From NCBI RefSeq assembly GCF_000758725.1, contig NZ_CP009428.1:682001-746000 (forward strand): 64,000 nt of DNA, read 5' to 3'. The notes under the pieces are model-generated. The model saw only the letters and a list, made by a program, of their open reading frames with translations. It made no database searches and had not been told where the DNA came from. This document shows, in pieces, positions 25,297 to 33,308 of this stretch. The DNA comes from Paenibacillus odorifer. Lineage in GTDB: Bacteria; Bacillota; Bacilli; Paenibacillales; Paenibacillaceae. Positions within the stretch are counted from its first letter, which is position 1. The number at the start of each line of letters is the position of its first letter. The position numbers were made by a program, and so were the translations under genes.

Positions 25297-26808
25297 ATGA
25301 GTACAATTACAGGTAACGCTGCAGCGGCAACTAAGGGAATACGTAGAGGACCGATTATTGCAGCGCTCTTAATAGGTGCGTTTGTCGCACTTTTGAACCA
25401 AACACTTCTTAATGTGGCATTGCCGAGCATAATGGACGATCTAAAAATCGCTACGAATACGGCACAGTGGCTAACAACGGGATTTATGCTCGTGAACGGT
25501 GTGCTGATACCGATTAGTGCATTTCTGGTGGAAAAGTTTACGACCCGCCAGCTATTCATCACCGCGATGTCACTTTTTTCGTTAGGTACACTTGTCTGTG
25601 GAATCGGAACAGGCTTTGAAATGATCATGGTCGGCAGAGTCATTCAGGCGGTTGGCGCAGGGATTTTGATGCCGTTAATGAATATTGTGTTTCTTCGCAT
25701 CTTCCCACTTGAAGAGCGGGGGAAAGCGATGGGGCTAATGGCGGTAGCCATGATTTTTGCTCCAGCTGTTGGTCCAACGTTGTCAGGCTGGGTAGTTCAG
25801 AACTATTCTTGGCGTGTATTGTTCTTTATCGTTCTTCCGCTGGCCATTCTTTCTACCTTGCTAGGTATGAAAACAATGCAAAACGTAGGGCAAACAACCT
25901 CTCCGAAACTGGATAAAACGGGTGTTATCCTGTCTACAATTGGTTTTGGGGGATTGTTGTACGGCTTCAGTGATGCTGGAACCGATGGTTGGGGAAGTGC
26001 AACAGTCATTACCTGCCTCATTGTGGGTGTGATTGCACTGGCTTTATTCGTATGGAGAGAGCTCAAGGCTGAGACACCACTGCTTGAGTTCCGGATTTTC
26101 AGATACAATATGTATTCACTCACGACATTAATCAATATCATCATTACGATGGCTTTATATTCGGGTATGATTTTGCTGCCGATTTATTTGCAGACGATCC
26201 GTGGCTTTACGCCAATGGAGTCCGGTCTTATGCTTTTGCCGGGAGCCATTCTAATGGGAATTATGTCTCCAATCACGGGGATTATATTTGATAAAATCGG
26301 GGCAAGATGGCTGTCTGTGGTAGGCCTGATTATTACAGTAATTACGACTTGGCAATTCAGCCAGCTTACAGACAGTACGACGTATACGCATATGATTATT
26401 ACTTACACGGTTCGGATGTTAGGCATGTCGATGTTATCGATGCCGATTGTAACGGCTGGACTTAACCAGCTGCCACAGCGTTTAAGCTCGCATGGTACAG
26501 CAATGTCGAATACGTTGCGGACGGTCGGGGGCGCGCTGGGAATGGCGTTGTTCGTCAGTCTAATGACCAATAAGACGAAGAGCACAATCACTGATACGCT
26601 TATGAGCGGAACGGTTTCGTTAAACGATAAAGCAGCCATGCTTAAGCTTACGCAAGAGGCTACAATTAGCGGGGTTACGCATGCCTTTAACATTGCTACC
26701 TGGATCACTGTAATTGCTTTGGTATTGGCTTTCTTTATTAAAAAGACTTCACCGCAGCCAGACTTCCTGAAGACGGAGGAAGTGCAGCCACAGCAGGACA
26801 ATCAATAA
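25297..26808 (+). CDS. DHA2 family MFS multidrug efflux transporter (EmrB/QacA type)
   Basis: 503 residues with about 14 membrane helices, the DHA2 layout. Diagnostic parts include FVALLNQTLLNVALPSIMDDL in helix 1, motif A-like GRVIQAVGAGILMPLMNIVF, motif C region AVGPTLSGWVVQNYSWRVLF and the conserved RTVGGALGMALFVS near the end. It would export lipophilic drugs with proton antiport. It follows the MarR gene by 5 bases, with no strong ribosome site directly before its ATG (GGGGAGAG about 15 bases away), suggesting translation coupled to the regulator. A terminator follows. Confidence 0.94.
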   Translation: MSTITGNAAAATKGIRRGPIIAALLIGAFVALLNQTLLNVALPSIMDDLKIATNTAQWLTTGFMLVNGVLIPISAFLVEKFTTRQLFITAMSLFSLGTLVCGIGTGFEMIMVGRVIQAVGAGILMPLMNIVFLRIFPLEERGKAMGLMAVAMIFAPAVGPTLSGWVVQNYSWRVLFFIVLPLAILSTLLGMKTMQNVGQTTSPKLDKTGVILSTIGFGGLLYGFSDAGTDGWGSATVITCLIVGVIALALFVWRELKAETPLLEFRIFRYNMYSLTTLINIIITMALYSGMILLPIYLQTIRGFTPMESGLMLLPGAILMGIMSPITGIIFDKIGARWLSVVGLIITVITTWQFSQLTDSTTYTHMIITYTVRMLGMSMLSMPIVTAGLNQLPQRLSSHGTAMSNTLRTVGGALGMALFVSLMTNKTKSTITDTLMSGTVSLNDKAAMLKLTQEATISGVTHAFNIATWITVIALVLAFFIKKTSPQPDFLKTEEVQPQQDNQ

Positions 26809-26835
26809 AAAACTGGGCTAAAAAAGAATGGAAAA

Positions 26836-26880
26836 AGGAGCGTCCTACGAACCGTTATGGTTCCTAGGGCGCTTCTTTTT
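26836..26880 (+). terminator. Intrinsic terminator after the DHA2 pump
   Basis: AGCGTCCTA-GAACC and GGTTC-TAGGGCGCTT arms around GTTAT, with a TTCTTTTT tail. It faces the convergent zinc-ribbon gene. Confidence 0.8.
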
Positions 26881-26892
26881 GTTGTGCTGCTA

Positions 26893-27198
26893 TTAGTTAG
26901 CTGGAGACACAGCTGCAGGATCGCTCCAGCGTTTCAAATGTGGCAGCTGCTCCGCGAGAAGTTTACGGGCAACATTCTCATCCATTCCTTCTTCGACCAT
27001 ATAGCCTGTACAAATGTCAGCCATTTCTTGCAACGTGATATTAGGCTGTTTGAATGCGCCATTCTCATAGCAGTACACACAGTAATCTTCGATCTTGTTG
27101 CCATTCTGGTCCGTTCCAAGCAATTCCGCCGTAGGCATTGGCATCCCACAGCTTTGACAAATTTTAAGATCTCCTTGCTCTACATGTTCATGTCCCAT
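26893..27198 (-). CDS. Putative zinc ribbon domain protein
   Basis: 101 residues. ICQSCGMPM (about 13-21) and YCVYCYENGAF (about 40-50) give four cysteines in the pattern of the putative zinc-ribbon family often found beside small regulators. The second half is a helical EMADICTGYMVEEGMDENVARKLL segment. The ATG at 27198 has AAAGGAGTG 7 bases upstream; longer in-frame extensions reach back into the WYL regulator gene and are rejected. It lies 95 bases after that gene on the same strand, separated by a strong palindromic hairpin. Biochemical role unknown. Confidence 0.88.
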   Translation of the reverse strand: MGHEHVEQGDLKICQSCGMPMPTAELLGTDQNGNKIEDYCVYCYENGAFKQPNITLQEMADICTGYMVEEGMDENVARKLLAEQLPHLKRWSDPAAVSPAN

Positions 27199-27257
27199 AT
27201 TTAACACTCCTTTAAAGGTATGCAAGCTCTCGAGCGCCCGCTTTAAGTTCAGTATAG

Positions 27258-27295
27258 AACAATAAACCTGACGGCATTCCGTCAGGTTTATTGTT
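27258..27295. terminator. 17-bp perfect hairpin between WYL and zinc-ribbon genes
   Basis: AACAATAAACCTGACGG and its exact complement flank a CATT loop. It overlaps the last two bases of the WYL stop codon. The T tail is poor in both directions, so it may act as a partial terminator or as an operator for the zinc-ribbon gene. Confidence 0.6.
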
Positions 27296-28235
27296 AGGTT
27301 GTATATTTTGCTGCTATGCCTGCTGCAAGCTGCCCCAGCTTTTGCCGAATATGCGGTGGCTCTAAGACCTCTACATGCATCCCGAAGCTTAGCAGGAAAC
27401 CATACAGCCATCCATCCTCAGGATAGTTGATGGTAACCTTGTAACCTCCATTACCGTCGGGCAGTAGCTCGGTAGAATCAAACCGCTCTTCCGCTAGATG
27501 TTTGCTTTCAGCCTTAAACTGCAAAACGATGGGTGTTGCTGTTGTTACGGTTGATCTCTGATACTCGTTGCTCCAAGGCAGCTCGCTTGCATCTACATCT
27601 TTTGCAATAAAAACTTGGGTATTCTTAACGAGCTCTTTCATGCGCAACAGCTTAAACAGACGGAAATCCTGACGATTCAGACAAAATCCATATAAGTACC
27701 AGGCTTGCCCCTTCAGCACTAAAGTATAGGGCTCTACCGAACGCTGGCTTGTCTGACCCGCAGCATCTACATAATCAAAGTTTACGGTCACGCTTTCCTC
27801 AAGTGCTTCTTTTAGAGTGGCAAGCTTCTCTTCCAAAATACGTTGAAGACCCCATGGGGAGAAGTCGATGATGAGCTGAGTCGTTTTGCTGCGGAAGGCG
27901 GCGGATTGGGAGGGCGGGATTACGCTGCTGATCTTTTCCATGAGCAGCGTATGTTCATTTCCTCCATAAGACGAGACGCTCTGCAGAGCCGTGAAAATAT
28001 CCGCCAGCTCACGATCCGTCAAGACATTGCGGTCCAGCCGGTATCCTTCCATAAGCCCGATCCCACCGTTAGCTCCCTGATAGGTGACGATAGGAATTCC
28101 GGCTCCATTAATGCTTTCAATATCACGATAAATCGTGCGCACAGATACCTCGAACATATCGGCTAGCTCCTTCGCCTGAATTAGGCGGCGGTTCATTAGC
28201 AGGATAACGATAGAGAGCAATCGATCTATTTTCAA
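27294..28235 (-). CDS. WYL-domain transcriptional regulator (YafY/DeoR type)
   Basis: 313 residues. An N-terminal helix-turn-helix (MNRRLIQAKELADMFEVSVRTIYRDIES, about 13-40) precedes a WYL ligand-binding domain (RSVEPYTLVLKGQAWYLYGF, about 165-184) and a WCX C-terminal region ending in EPPHIRQKLGQLAAGI. Proteins of this kind sense ligands, often nucleic-acid pieces or metabolites, and control neighbouring genes. The start is TTG at 28235 with GAAGGA upstream. It is divergent from the MFS gene at 28386, and a 16-bp perfect palindrome sits in the shared region. Confidence 0.9.
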   Translation of the reverse strand: MKIDRLLSIVILLMNRRLIQAKELADMFEVSVRTIYRDIESINGAGIPIVTYQGANGGIGLMEGYRLDRNVLTDRELADIFTALQSVSSYGGNEHTLLMEKISSVIPPSQSAAFRSKTTQLIIDFSPWGLQRILEEKLATLKEALEESVTVNFDYVDAAGQTSQRSVEPYTLVLKGQAWYLYGFCLNRQDFRLFKLLRMKELVKNTQVFIAKDVDASELPWSNEYQRSTVTTATPIVLQFKAESKHLAEERFDSTELLPDGNGGYKVTINYPEDGWLYGFLLSFGMHVEVLEPPHIRQKLGQLAAGIAAKYTT

Positions 28236-28338
28236 AAGACAATTCCTTCTTTCCCGGAGATTTCCGTGAAGTAATGCTGTATTTCATCTTAGCAAATCCT
28301 TGAAAATAAAGCATTGTCATAAATAAATGATTCGATTA

Positions 28339-28354
28339 ATATCTAATTAGATAT
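28339..28354. promoter_or_regulatory. 16-bp perfect palindrome between WYL regulator and MFS gene
   Basis: ATATCTAATTAGATAT lies 31 bases before the MFS start, next to a TATAAAT that could be its -10. The position suits a repressor operator, most simply for the divergent WYL regulator; being AT-rich, chance symmetry is not excluded. Confidence 0.5.
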
Positions 28355-28385
28355 ATGTATAAATAGATGAAATGAGGTTTATTTT

Positions 28386-29687
28386 ATGAATAATCACTCA
28401 GCTGTTGCGATGTTTAGGAGTCATAAGGGATATTCACGATTGTTCACAGCCGGCTTGATCAATGGAATTGGTGATCGTTTTACTAGCGTTGCAGTACTGG
28501 CGCTGGTTCTGCAGTTGACGGGATCAGGCATGGCGGTGGGGATTTCGTTAGGTGTGAGACTGCTTCCTTATTTATTCCTGGCCCCGCTTGGAGGCATACT
28601 TGGCAGTAAAATTCCACGCAAATATATCATGATAGCTACAGATATGCTGAGGGTCCCAGTAGCCTTAGCCTTTTTATGGGTGGATGGGGAGGAGAACCTG
28701 TGGTTGTTATATATGGCAAGTTTTTTACTGGCAGCGGGCGAAGCCATTTACAGCCCTGTTCGTAAGTCCACAATCCCCTTGCTCGTCACCAAAGATTCTC
28801 TGCTGACCGTCAACGGACTAGAGCAGTTAATGAGCGGCTGCGTGCTGATCCTTGGGGCGTTTTGTGGAGGGGTGGTGTCGATGTGGTTTGGTCCGGAGGC
28901 AGCGTTCATTATGAATGCAGTGTCTTTTTTAATTGCGGCGATATTAATTTACGGTATCGAGTTTCCACAACATACGGAAATGGCGACGGTGGCTAAGAAG
29001 GCTACATATTCTCCTGAGGGGGACTTAGAAAAATCTGCTGAAGAAGCAAAATACGGTCGGCTGCGTGCTCTGGGAATGGTAATTGGCGGGAGCCTAACGC
29101 TGCAGGTCATTTTCGGTTATGAGCTGTTGGTGCCGTTGTTAAATGGTCTGGATAATGTACTGATCAGTGTATATGCGATACAGGTATTTCACACGGGCGA
29201 TATTGGAGTAGGGGCATTTTATGCGGCGCTTGGCGTCGGTCTTAGCCTTAGTTTTTTTATCTCACGTTATTTAAAAAAGGGACTGCTGATTGTAGCCATC
29301 GGAGGGCTTTTGCTCGAAGGTGTATTATTGATGGGCATCAGTGTCAGCAATCATTTTGCGGCAGCATTAATGTTATACATTCTGCTGTCATTTGCCGGGG
29401 GGACGGGGAATGCCTGTCTGGATACGCTTGTTATGCGGAAAACGCCATCTGCTATACAGCCCTTTGTGTTTGGACTTCTGTCTGCAGTAGGAAATACGCT
29501 GCTGGGGTTATCTATGCTGTTCGCCGGGTGGCTATTAGAAGGGGTGGAGCCAAGAATGGTAGGGTTTGTTGGGGGAGCGGGATTTGCCGCAGTTGCGCTT
29601 TTGCTTGCAGGATATCGGGGGTACGCAGCAAGAAAAAACGTACTTAAAAAGGGCGGTGGCTTCACCGTCCCTTGGAAGTTTTTTTGA
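28386..29687 (+). CDS. MFS transporter (EntS/MFS_3-like exporter)
   Basis: 433 residues with about 12 membrane helices. The N-terminus FTAGLINGIGDRFTSVAVLALVLQLTGSGMAVG and the following PLGGILGSKIPRKYIMIATD motif A variant are typical of the enterobactin-exporter/macrolide-efflux branch. A hydrophilic central loop (about 196-225) separates the halves. A GAGG site precedes the ATG. Its 3' end overlaps the convergent DedA gene by 26 bases and carries a terminator-like hairpin inside the last codons. The divergent WYL regulator is the likely controller. Substrate unknown. Confidence 0.88.
   Translation: MNNHSAVAMFRSHKGYSRLFTAGLINGIGDRFTSVAVLALVLQLTGSGMAVGISLGVRLLPYLFLAPLGGILGSKIPRKYIMIATDMLRVPVALAFLWVDGEENLWLLYMASFLLAAGEAIYSPVRKSTIPLLVTKDSLLTVNGLEQLMSGCVLILGAFCGGVVSMWFGPEAAFIMNAVSFLIAAILIYGIEFPQHTEMATVAKKATYSPEGDLEKSAEEAKYGRLRALGMVIGGSLTLQVIFGYELLVPLLNGLDNVLISVYAIQVFHTGDIGVGAFYAALGVGLSLSFFISRYLKKGLLIVAIGGLLLEGVLLMGISVSNHFAAALMLYILLSFAGGTGNACLDTLVMRKTPSAIQPFVFGLLSAVGNTLLGLSMLFAGWLLEGVEPRMVGFVGGAGFAAVALLLAGYRGYAARKNVLKKGGGFTVPWKFF
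29646..29685. terminator. Terminator hairpin inside the overlapping 3' ends of two genes
   Basis: AAGGGCGGTG and CACCG-T-CCCTT arms around GCTT, then GGAAG and a T7 run. It lies within the last codons of the MFS gene and across the end of dedA, so coding and termination signals share the same bases. Confidence 0.6.
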
Positions 29688-30330
29688 CCTGAGTCTGTAG
29701 CTTTATGGCAGCTTTGCGCGGGAACAGGCGGATGCTTATCTTTTTGCGGTAGCGATACAGGATTACAAGGGCAGCTATAGCTACACAGCCGGAGATAATC
29801 CATAGTGCATATAACTCGAATAAATGGAAAATACCCATCCACTGCGGACCAAATACCCGTCCTATGCCAAGAAACAGCACTACCCAGAATAATGCTCCAC
29901 TATAAGCGTAGAGGGCGAATTTACGAAAGGGCAGCGCAACTATACCAGCAAAATAGCCGGTGAAGTGACGAACGCCTGGAATAAAATATCCGATGGAAAT
30001 AAGGATACTGCCGTATTTCTCGAACCATTTTTGCGTTTTATCCAGCTTGGCAGGGGAGAACAGCAACCACTTGCCGTATCGCTGGATGAAGGGCATTCCG
30101 GCTTTTAATCCGACAAAATAGGTGAGGGTCATCCCGGCGGTGGTCCCTGCAAACGCCACTAGAATCAGCGTTATGAAATCAAGTCTTCCCGTATAGGAAA
30201 GGAAACCTGCAAAAGCCATGGTAGTTTCTCCGGGAAACGGCAAGGCAACGAATTCGAGCAGCAATCCAAAAAACAATACGCTATATCCATATTTGCTGAA
30301 TAATTCTTGTATAAAGTTCAGCATTTCCAT
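29662..30330 (-). CDS. DedA family membrane protein
   Basis: 222 residues with about five hydrophobic segments. DedA/VTT-domain proteins act in membrane lipid recycling; members were recently linked to undecaprenyl-phosphate or phosphatidylethanolamine flipping. Conserved pieces are ALPFPGETTMAFAGFLSYTG (about 28-47) and GYFIPGVRHFTGYFAGIVALPFRKF with the essential Arg (about 125-149). The ATG at 30330 follows GGAGAG; the TTG 18 bases upstream overlaps this site. A basic tail ends the protein. The 3' end overlaps the MFS gene. Confidence 0.92.
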   Translation of the reverse strand: MEMLNFIQELFSKYGYSVLFFGLLLEFVALPFPGETTMAFAGFLSYTGRLDFITLILVAFAGTTAGMTLTYFVGLKAGMPFIQRYGKWLLFSPAKLDKTQKWFEKYGSILISIGYFIPGVRHFTGYFAGIVALPFRKFALYAYSGALFWVVLFLGIGRVFGPQWMGIFHLFELYALWIISGCVAIAALVILYRYRKKISIRLFPRKAAIKLQTQVKKTSKGR

Positions 30331-30437
30331 AAGATTCTCACTCTCCAAGGGGCAGTTGCCTTATTCTATTTTGAAGCTTGTCTTCATACAATCTACCAAA
30401 TGGCTTTTGAGCCAATAGAATGCTGGAGGTAGAGAAG

Positions 30438-31811
30438 ATGAAAGGTAACAAAAACACTCACGGCCGCCGAAACTTCATACGCGGATTGCTTGTTATGGTT
30501 GTAATCGTCATCGTAATGCTGGGATGGAACGCAGGGGAGAGTGTAGATTCTTGGATGAATCGTTCATTACAGTCCGCAAGTGCGGAGTCTGTCTCTGTTA
30601 AGAATAATCTCCCGTTAGTGGCGATGCAAGAATTGCCTCCTAAAGCAGAGTCCATTGTGACTGCTTCTCCAGAAGTTAAATTGAATTCCAGTACGGCACA
30701 AGTATCCAAGGTGTCAACAACATATTCGGCAATCACAGCCGCAAAGAAAGCTTCAAAAACAGTCTATATTACATTTGACGACGGACCGAGTGACAATACC
30801 TTCAACGTTCTTGAAATTTTACAGCAGCAAGGTGTGAAGGCGACCTTTTTTGTCCTTGGTAATCAAGCGAAAAGCCATCCAGAGCTAATTAATGCCATAT
30901 GGGAACAAGGACATGCTATTGGCAATCATACCTATAATCATAATTACCATGATTTATATAGTGGATTCACTGAATTTTGGAGCCAGATTAAAAAGACCGA
31001 AGAAATTATTCGGGGCATTACAGGGGTTCGCCCACAACTTATCCGCGCCCCGGGCGGAACCTTTGATCACTTTGATAATACCTACTTCAATTTGTTGAAG
31101 CAAGCCGGTTATATCGTTACGGATTGGACGGTGGACAGCGGGGATTCCAAACGCAAAGGGGTACCGGCGTCAGAAATCTTAAAAGAGTCAACCGCGGATC
31201 TGAAGTCCTCTCGGGTTATTCTGCTGCTGCATGATGGCGGCGGCCATCAGGAGAGTGTTAAAGCACTGCCTGATATTATTGCGCGTTATAAGGCTGCTGG
31301 ATACAGCTTTGGCCTTTTAGATGAGACGGTGGAGCCTGTACAATTCAGAGTCTCCTCAAAAGCCAATAGCTTGGGCAGAGTGAAACCTTCGGAAGCTTGG
31401 ATCACCTCGAATATCATACCGAATGCAGAGCTGTTTGCGCCCGGCAAACCTTTGGTGCTGGAGGTTGGAAAGCTGGAGACGAAGCTGGCGCCAGGTGAAT
31501 ATACTCTGCAAAAAGGAAAATATATGGTGCCACTTCGCGCTGTGATCGAACGGCTGGGAGGGCAGATTAGCTGGGATGCGGGCAGTCGCAGTGGAAGGAT
31601 TGCCTGGAACGGCAAAGATATCATCGCGGATGTGGCGAACAAGGAACTCCTTTTAAATCTTCCTGATCATGTTCAAAAGATAAACGGTGCCAGTGTGGAG
31701 ATGATTGGCGGTTCTATCTGGGTATCGCTGCGTGAGCTGCTGGAGACAGCCGATCACCCTCCTTTAAATATAAGCGTGACGGAAGGTGAGCGCCGGGTAA
31801 TAGCCTTCTGA
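30438..31811 (+). CDS. Polysaccharide deacetylase with copper-amine-oxidase-like domain
   Basis: 457 residues. A basic N-terminus with a hydrophobic helix (about 12-34) exports or anchors it. The NodB domain carries TFDDGPS (about 112), metal histidines in GNHTYNHNYH (about 162-171), RAPGGT (about 204), and the HDGGGH motif, the complete catalytic set of peptidoglycan or chitin deacetylases. The C-terminal ~110 residues are a copper-amine-oxidase N-terminal-like domain, also seen in the SGNH hydrolase of this window. The ATG at 30438 follows GGAGGTAGAG; the upstream ATG at 30420 overlaps that site. Confidence 0.93.
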   Translation: MKGNKNTHGRRNFIRGLLVMVVIVIVMLGWNAGESVDSWMNRSLQSASAESVSVKNNLPLVAMQELPPKAESIVTASPEVKLNSSTAQVSKVSTTYSAITAAKKASKTVYITFDDGPSDNTFNVLEILQQQGVKATFFVLGNQAKSHPELINAIWEQGHAIGNHTYNHNYHDLYSGFTEFWSQIKKTEEIIRGITGVRPQLIRAPGGTFDHFDNTYFNLLKQAGYIVTDWTVDSGDSKRKGVPASEILKESTADLKSSRVILLLHDGGGHQESVKALPDIIARYKAAGYSFGLLDETVEPVQFRVSSKANSLGRVKPSEAWITSNIIPNAELFAPGKPLVLEVGKLETKLAPGEYTLQKGKYMVPLRAVIERLGGQISWDAGSRSGRIAWNGKDIIADVANKELLLNLPDHVQKINGASVEMIGGSIWVSLRELLETADHPPLNISVTEGERRVIAF

Positions 31812-31943
31812 GATTTAGCGCTCGGGCAGTTTTTCTAAAAGAAAAAAACAATGTCTGGGCACCCTTTTTCATGGGAAGAATAGATAGTAATAAGTTCCTC
31901 AGCTGGGAACAAGTCTAGACCCAAAGGAAGGGTGTTCGTTCCA

Positions 31944-33308
31944 TTGTCCTCTTCAAAAAAAGTAGAGCACAAATTAAATAACAAGACTGAAAGAGTTAGA
32001 AGCTTCTCCTATCCGCGTAGCCGTAGTGCATTGGCTGAATGGTTGCGGGTGCTGACTGTGGCTGGAATTATAGGTGTTTTATATGCATGGCGCGGAGGCG
32101 CATCACTCTTATTTCTGCTGATCGCTGTAGGCGTTATCATGGTTGGCGGACTTATCGTTCAACTTTCAGGTCCACGGGCGATAAAGATTGAACGTACAAT
32201 CACTCCTGTAAGACCGATAGCTGGAAATACACTGCTTGTGAAGGTGCGGGTGAATTTCTCTGCCCGGCTTCCACTGCCATGGCTGACTATCGCTGATTTT
32301 TGGGGGGACAGAGGACATCACAAGCTACTGTTTCCGGGATTCAGACGCTCTTTTGAATACACCTACATTCTTGAGAATATGCCACGCGGACATCATCATT
32401 TGCAGGGCTGTAGAGTAACCTGGGGAGATTTGCCCGGCTGGTTCACAGGCCGATCTGAGCCTGCTGAAGAGCATAGCATTAAAGTGCTGCCAGCCCCCCT
32501 ATATTATGGCGGAGCAGTCCCGGACAGCGGCTTTATTAGCGGTGATTCGCTCTATTCCAGAAGGGGAAGAAGCAGCAATGATGAGACCATGGAATCGCGG
32601 GAATATGAGCCCGGTGATCCACTTAGCCGAATCCATTGGAAGAACAGTGCCCGGCTAGGGAATCTGCAGAGCAAAGTTCCAGAGCGTGAAAAGGCAAAAA
32701 TGAGCTGTATCGTGTTGGCTAATGATCCAAAAAGCTATGAGATTCCAGCCAATGCACTTACACCTCGTGGCAGTCGGGAAGAGCAGCCACCGGTATTTGA
32801 GAAGGCGGTGTCAACGGCGATGGGGCTGATGCTCTTTGCTGAGCAGTCAGGTGCTTATGTCCAGTTATTCAGCGGAGGCTGGCCAGAAGGAATGGCTAGG
32901 CATGAAGGACTGGGCAAAATCCCAGGGAGAGTGCTGGATATTCTAACTGATATTTCTCCGAATGGAACAAGAACCCTGTCCGAGCTGTTGGAGGATGCTT
33001 CTAGAGGCTGGATTCCGGGAATGACCGTTGCTATAGTGACCGGAAGATTAGAGGAACAATCCGCTAAGGTTATCGCTAAATTCTTAGTGCAAGGTGTAAA
33101 AGTTGAGCTCTATTATGCTTGGGATCAGCCAGCTCCGGTGCCTGCGGAGGTAACGCTGCAGGAGATCCGCCAGCCTGTGCGGGGAACGGTTGGGGATAGT
33201 CTGGGTCGTCTGGGAGCACGGATGTTTTGTCTGGATGATGCATTGCCAGCTTACAGGCTCAGGGAGGTAGAGTACCATGAATCATCCGGAAAACCAACGC
33301 TACGGTAA
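31944..33308 (+). CDS. DUF58 domain membrane protein
   Basis: 454 residues. Two membrane helices lie near the N-terminus (about 33-70), followed by a large soluble part with the DUF58 core YEPGDPLSRIHWKNSARLGNLQSK (about 215-238) and a von-Willebrand-like remainder. DUF58 proteins usually sit between a MoxR ATPase and a TgpA transglutaminase; here the transglutaminase follows, overlapping by 32 bases, but no MoxR gene precedes. The start is uncertain: AAAGGAAGG at 31923-31931 suits TTG 31944 better than the GTG 31932 that abuts it. Confidence 0.88.
   Translation: MSSSKKVEHKLNNKTERVRSFSYPRSRSALAEWLRVLTVAGIIGVLYAWRGGASLLFLLIAVGVIMVGGLIVQLSGPRAIKIERTITPVRPIAGNTLLVKVRVNFSARLPLPWLTIADFWGDRGHHKLLFPGFRRSFEYTYILENMPRGHHHLQGCRVTWGDLPGWFTGRSEPAEEHSIKVLPAPLYYGGAVPDSGFISGDSLYSRRGRSSNDETMESREYEPGDPLSRIHWKNSARLGNLQSKVPEREKAKMSCIVLANDPKSYEIPANALTPRGSREEQPPVFEKAVSTAMGLMLFAEQSGAYVQLFSGGWPEGMARHEGLGKIPGRVLDILTDISPNGTRTLSELLEDASRGWIPGMTVAIVTGRLEEQSAKVIAKFLVQGVKVELYYAWDQPAPVPAEVTLQEIRQPVRGTVGDSLGRLGARMFCLDDALPAYRLREVEYHESSGKPTLR

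Noticed and set aside
26893..27411. A longer 172-residue form of the zinc-ribbon protein
   Set aside because: The extra N-terminus reads antisense-frame sequence of the WYL gene and the palindrome; ATG 27198 has a strong ribosome site.
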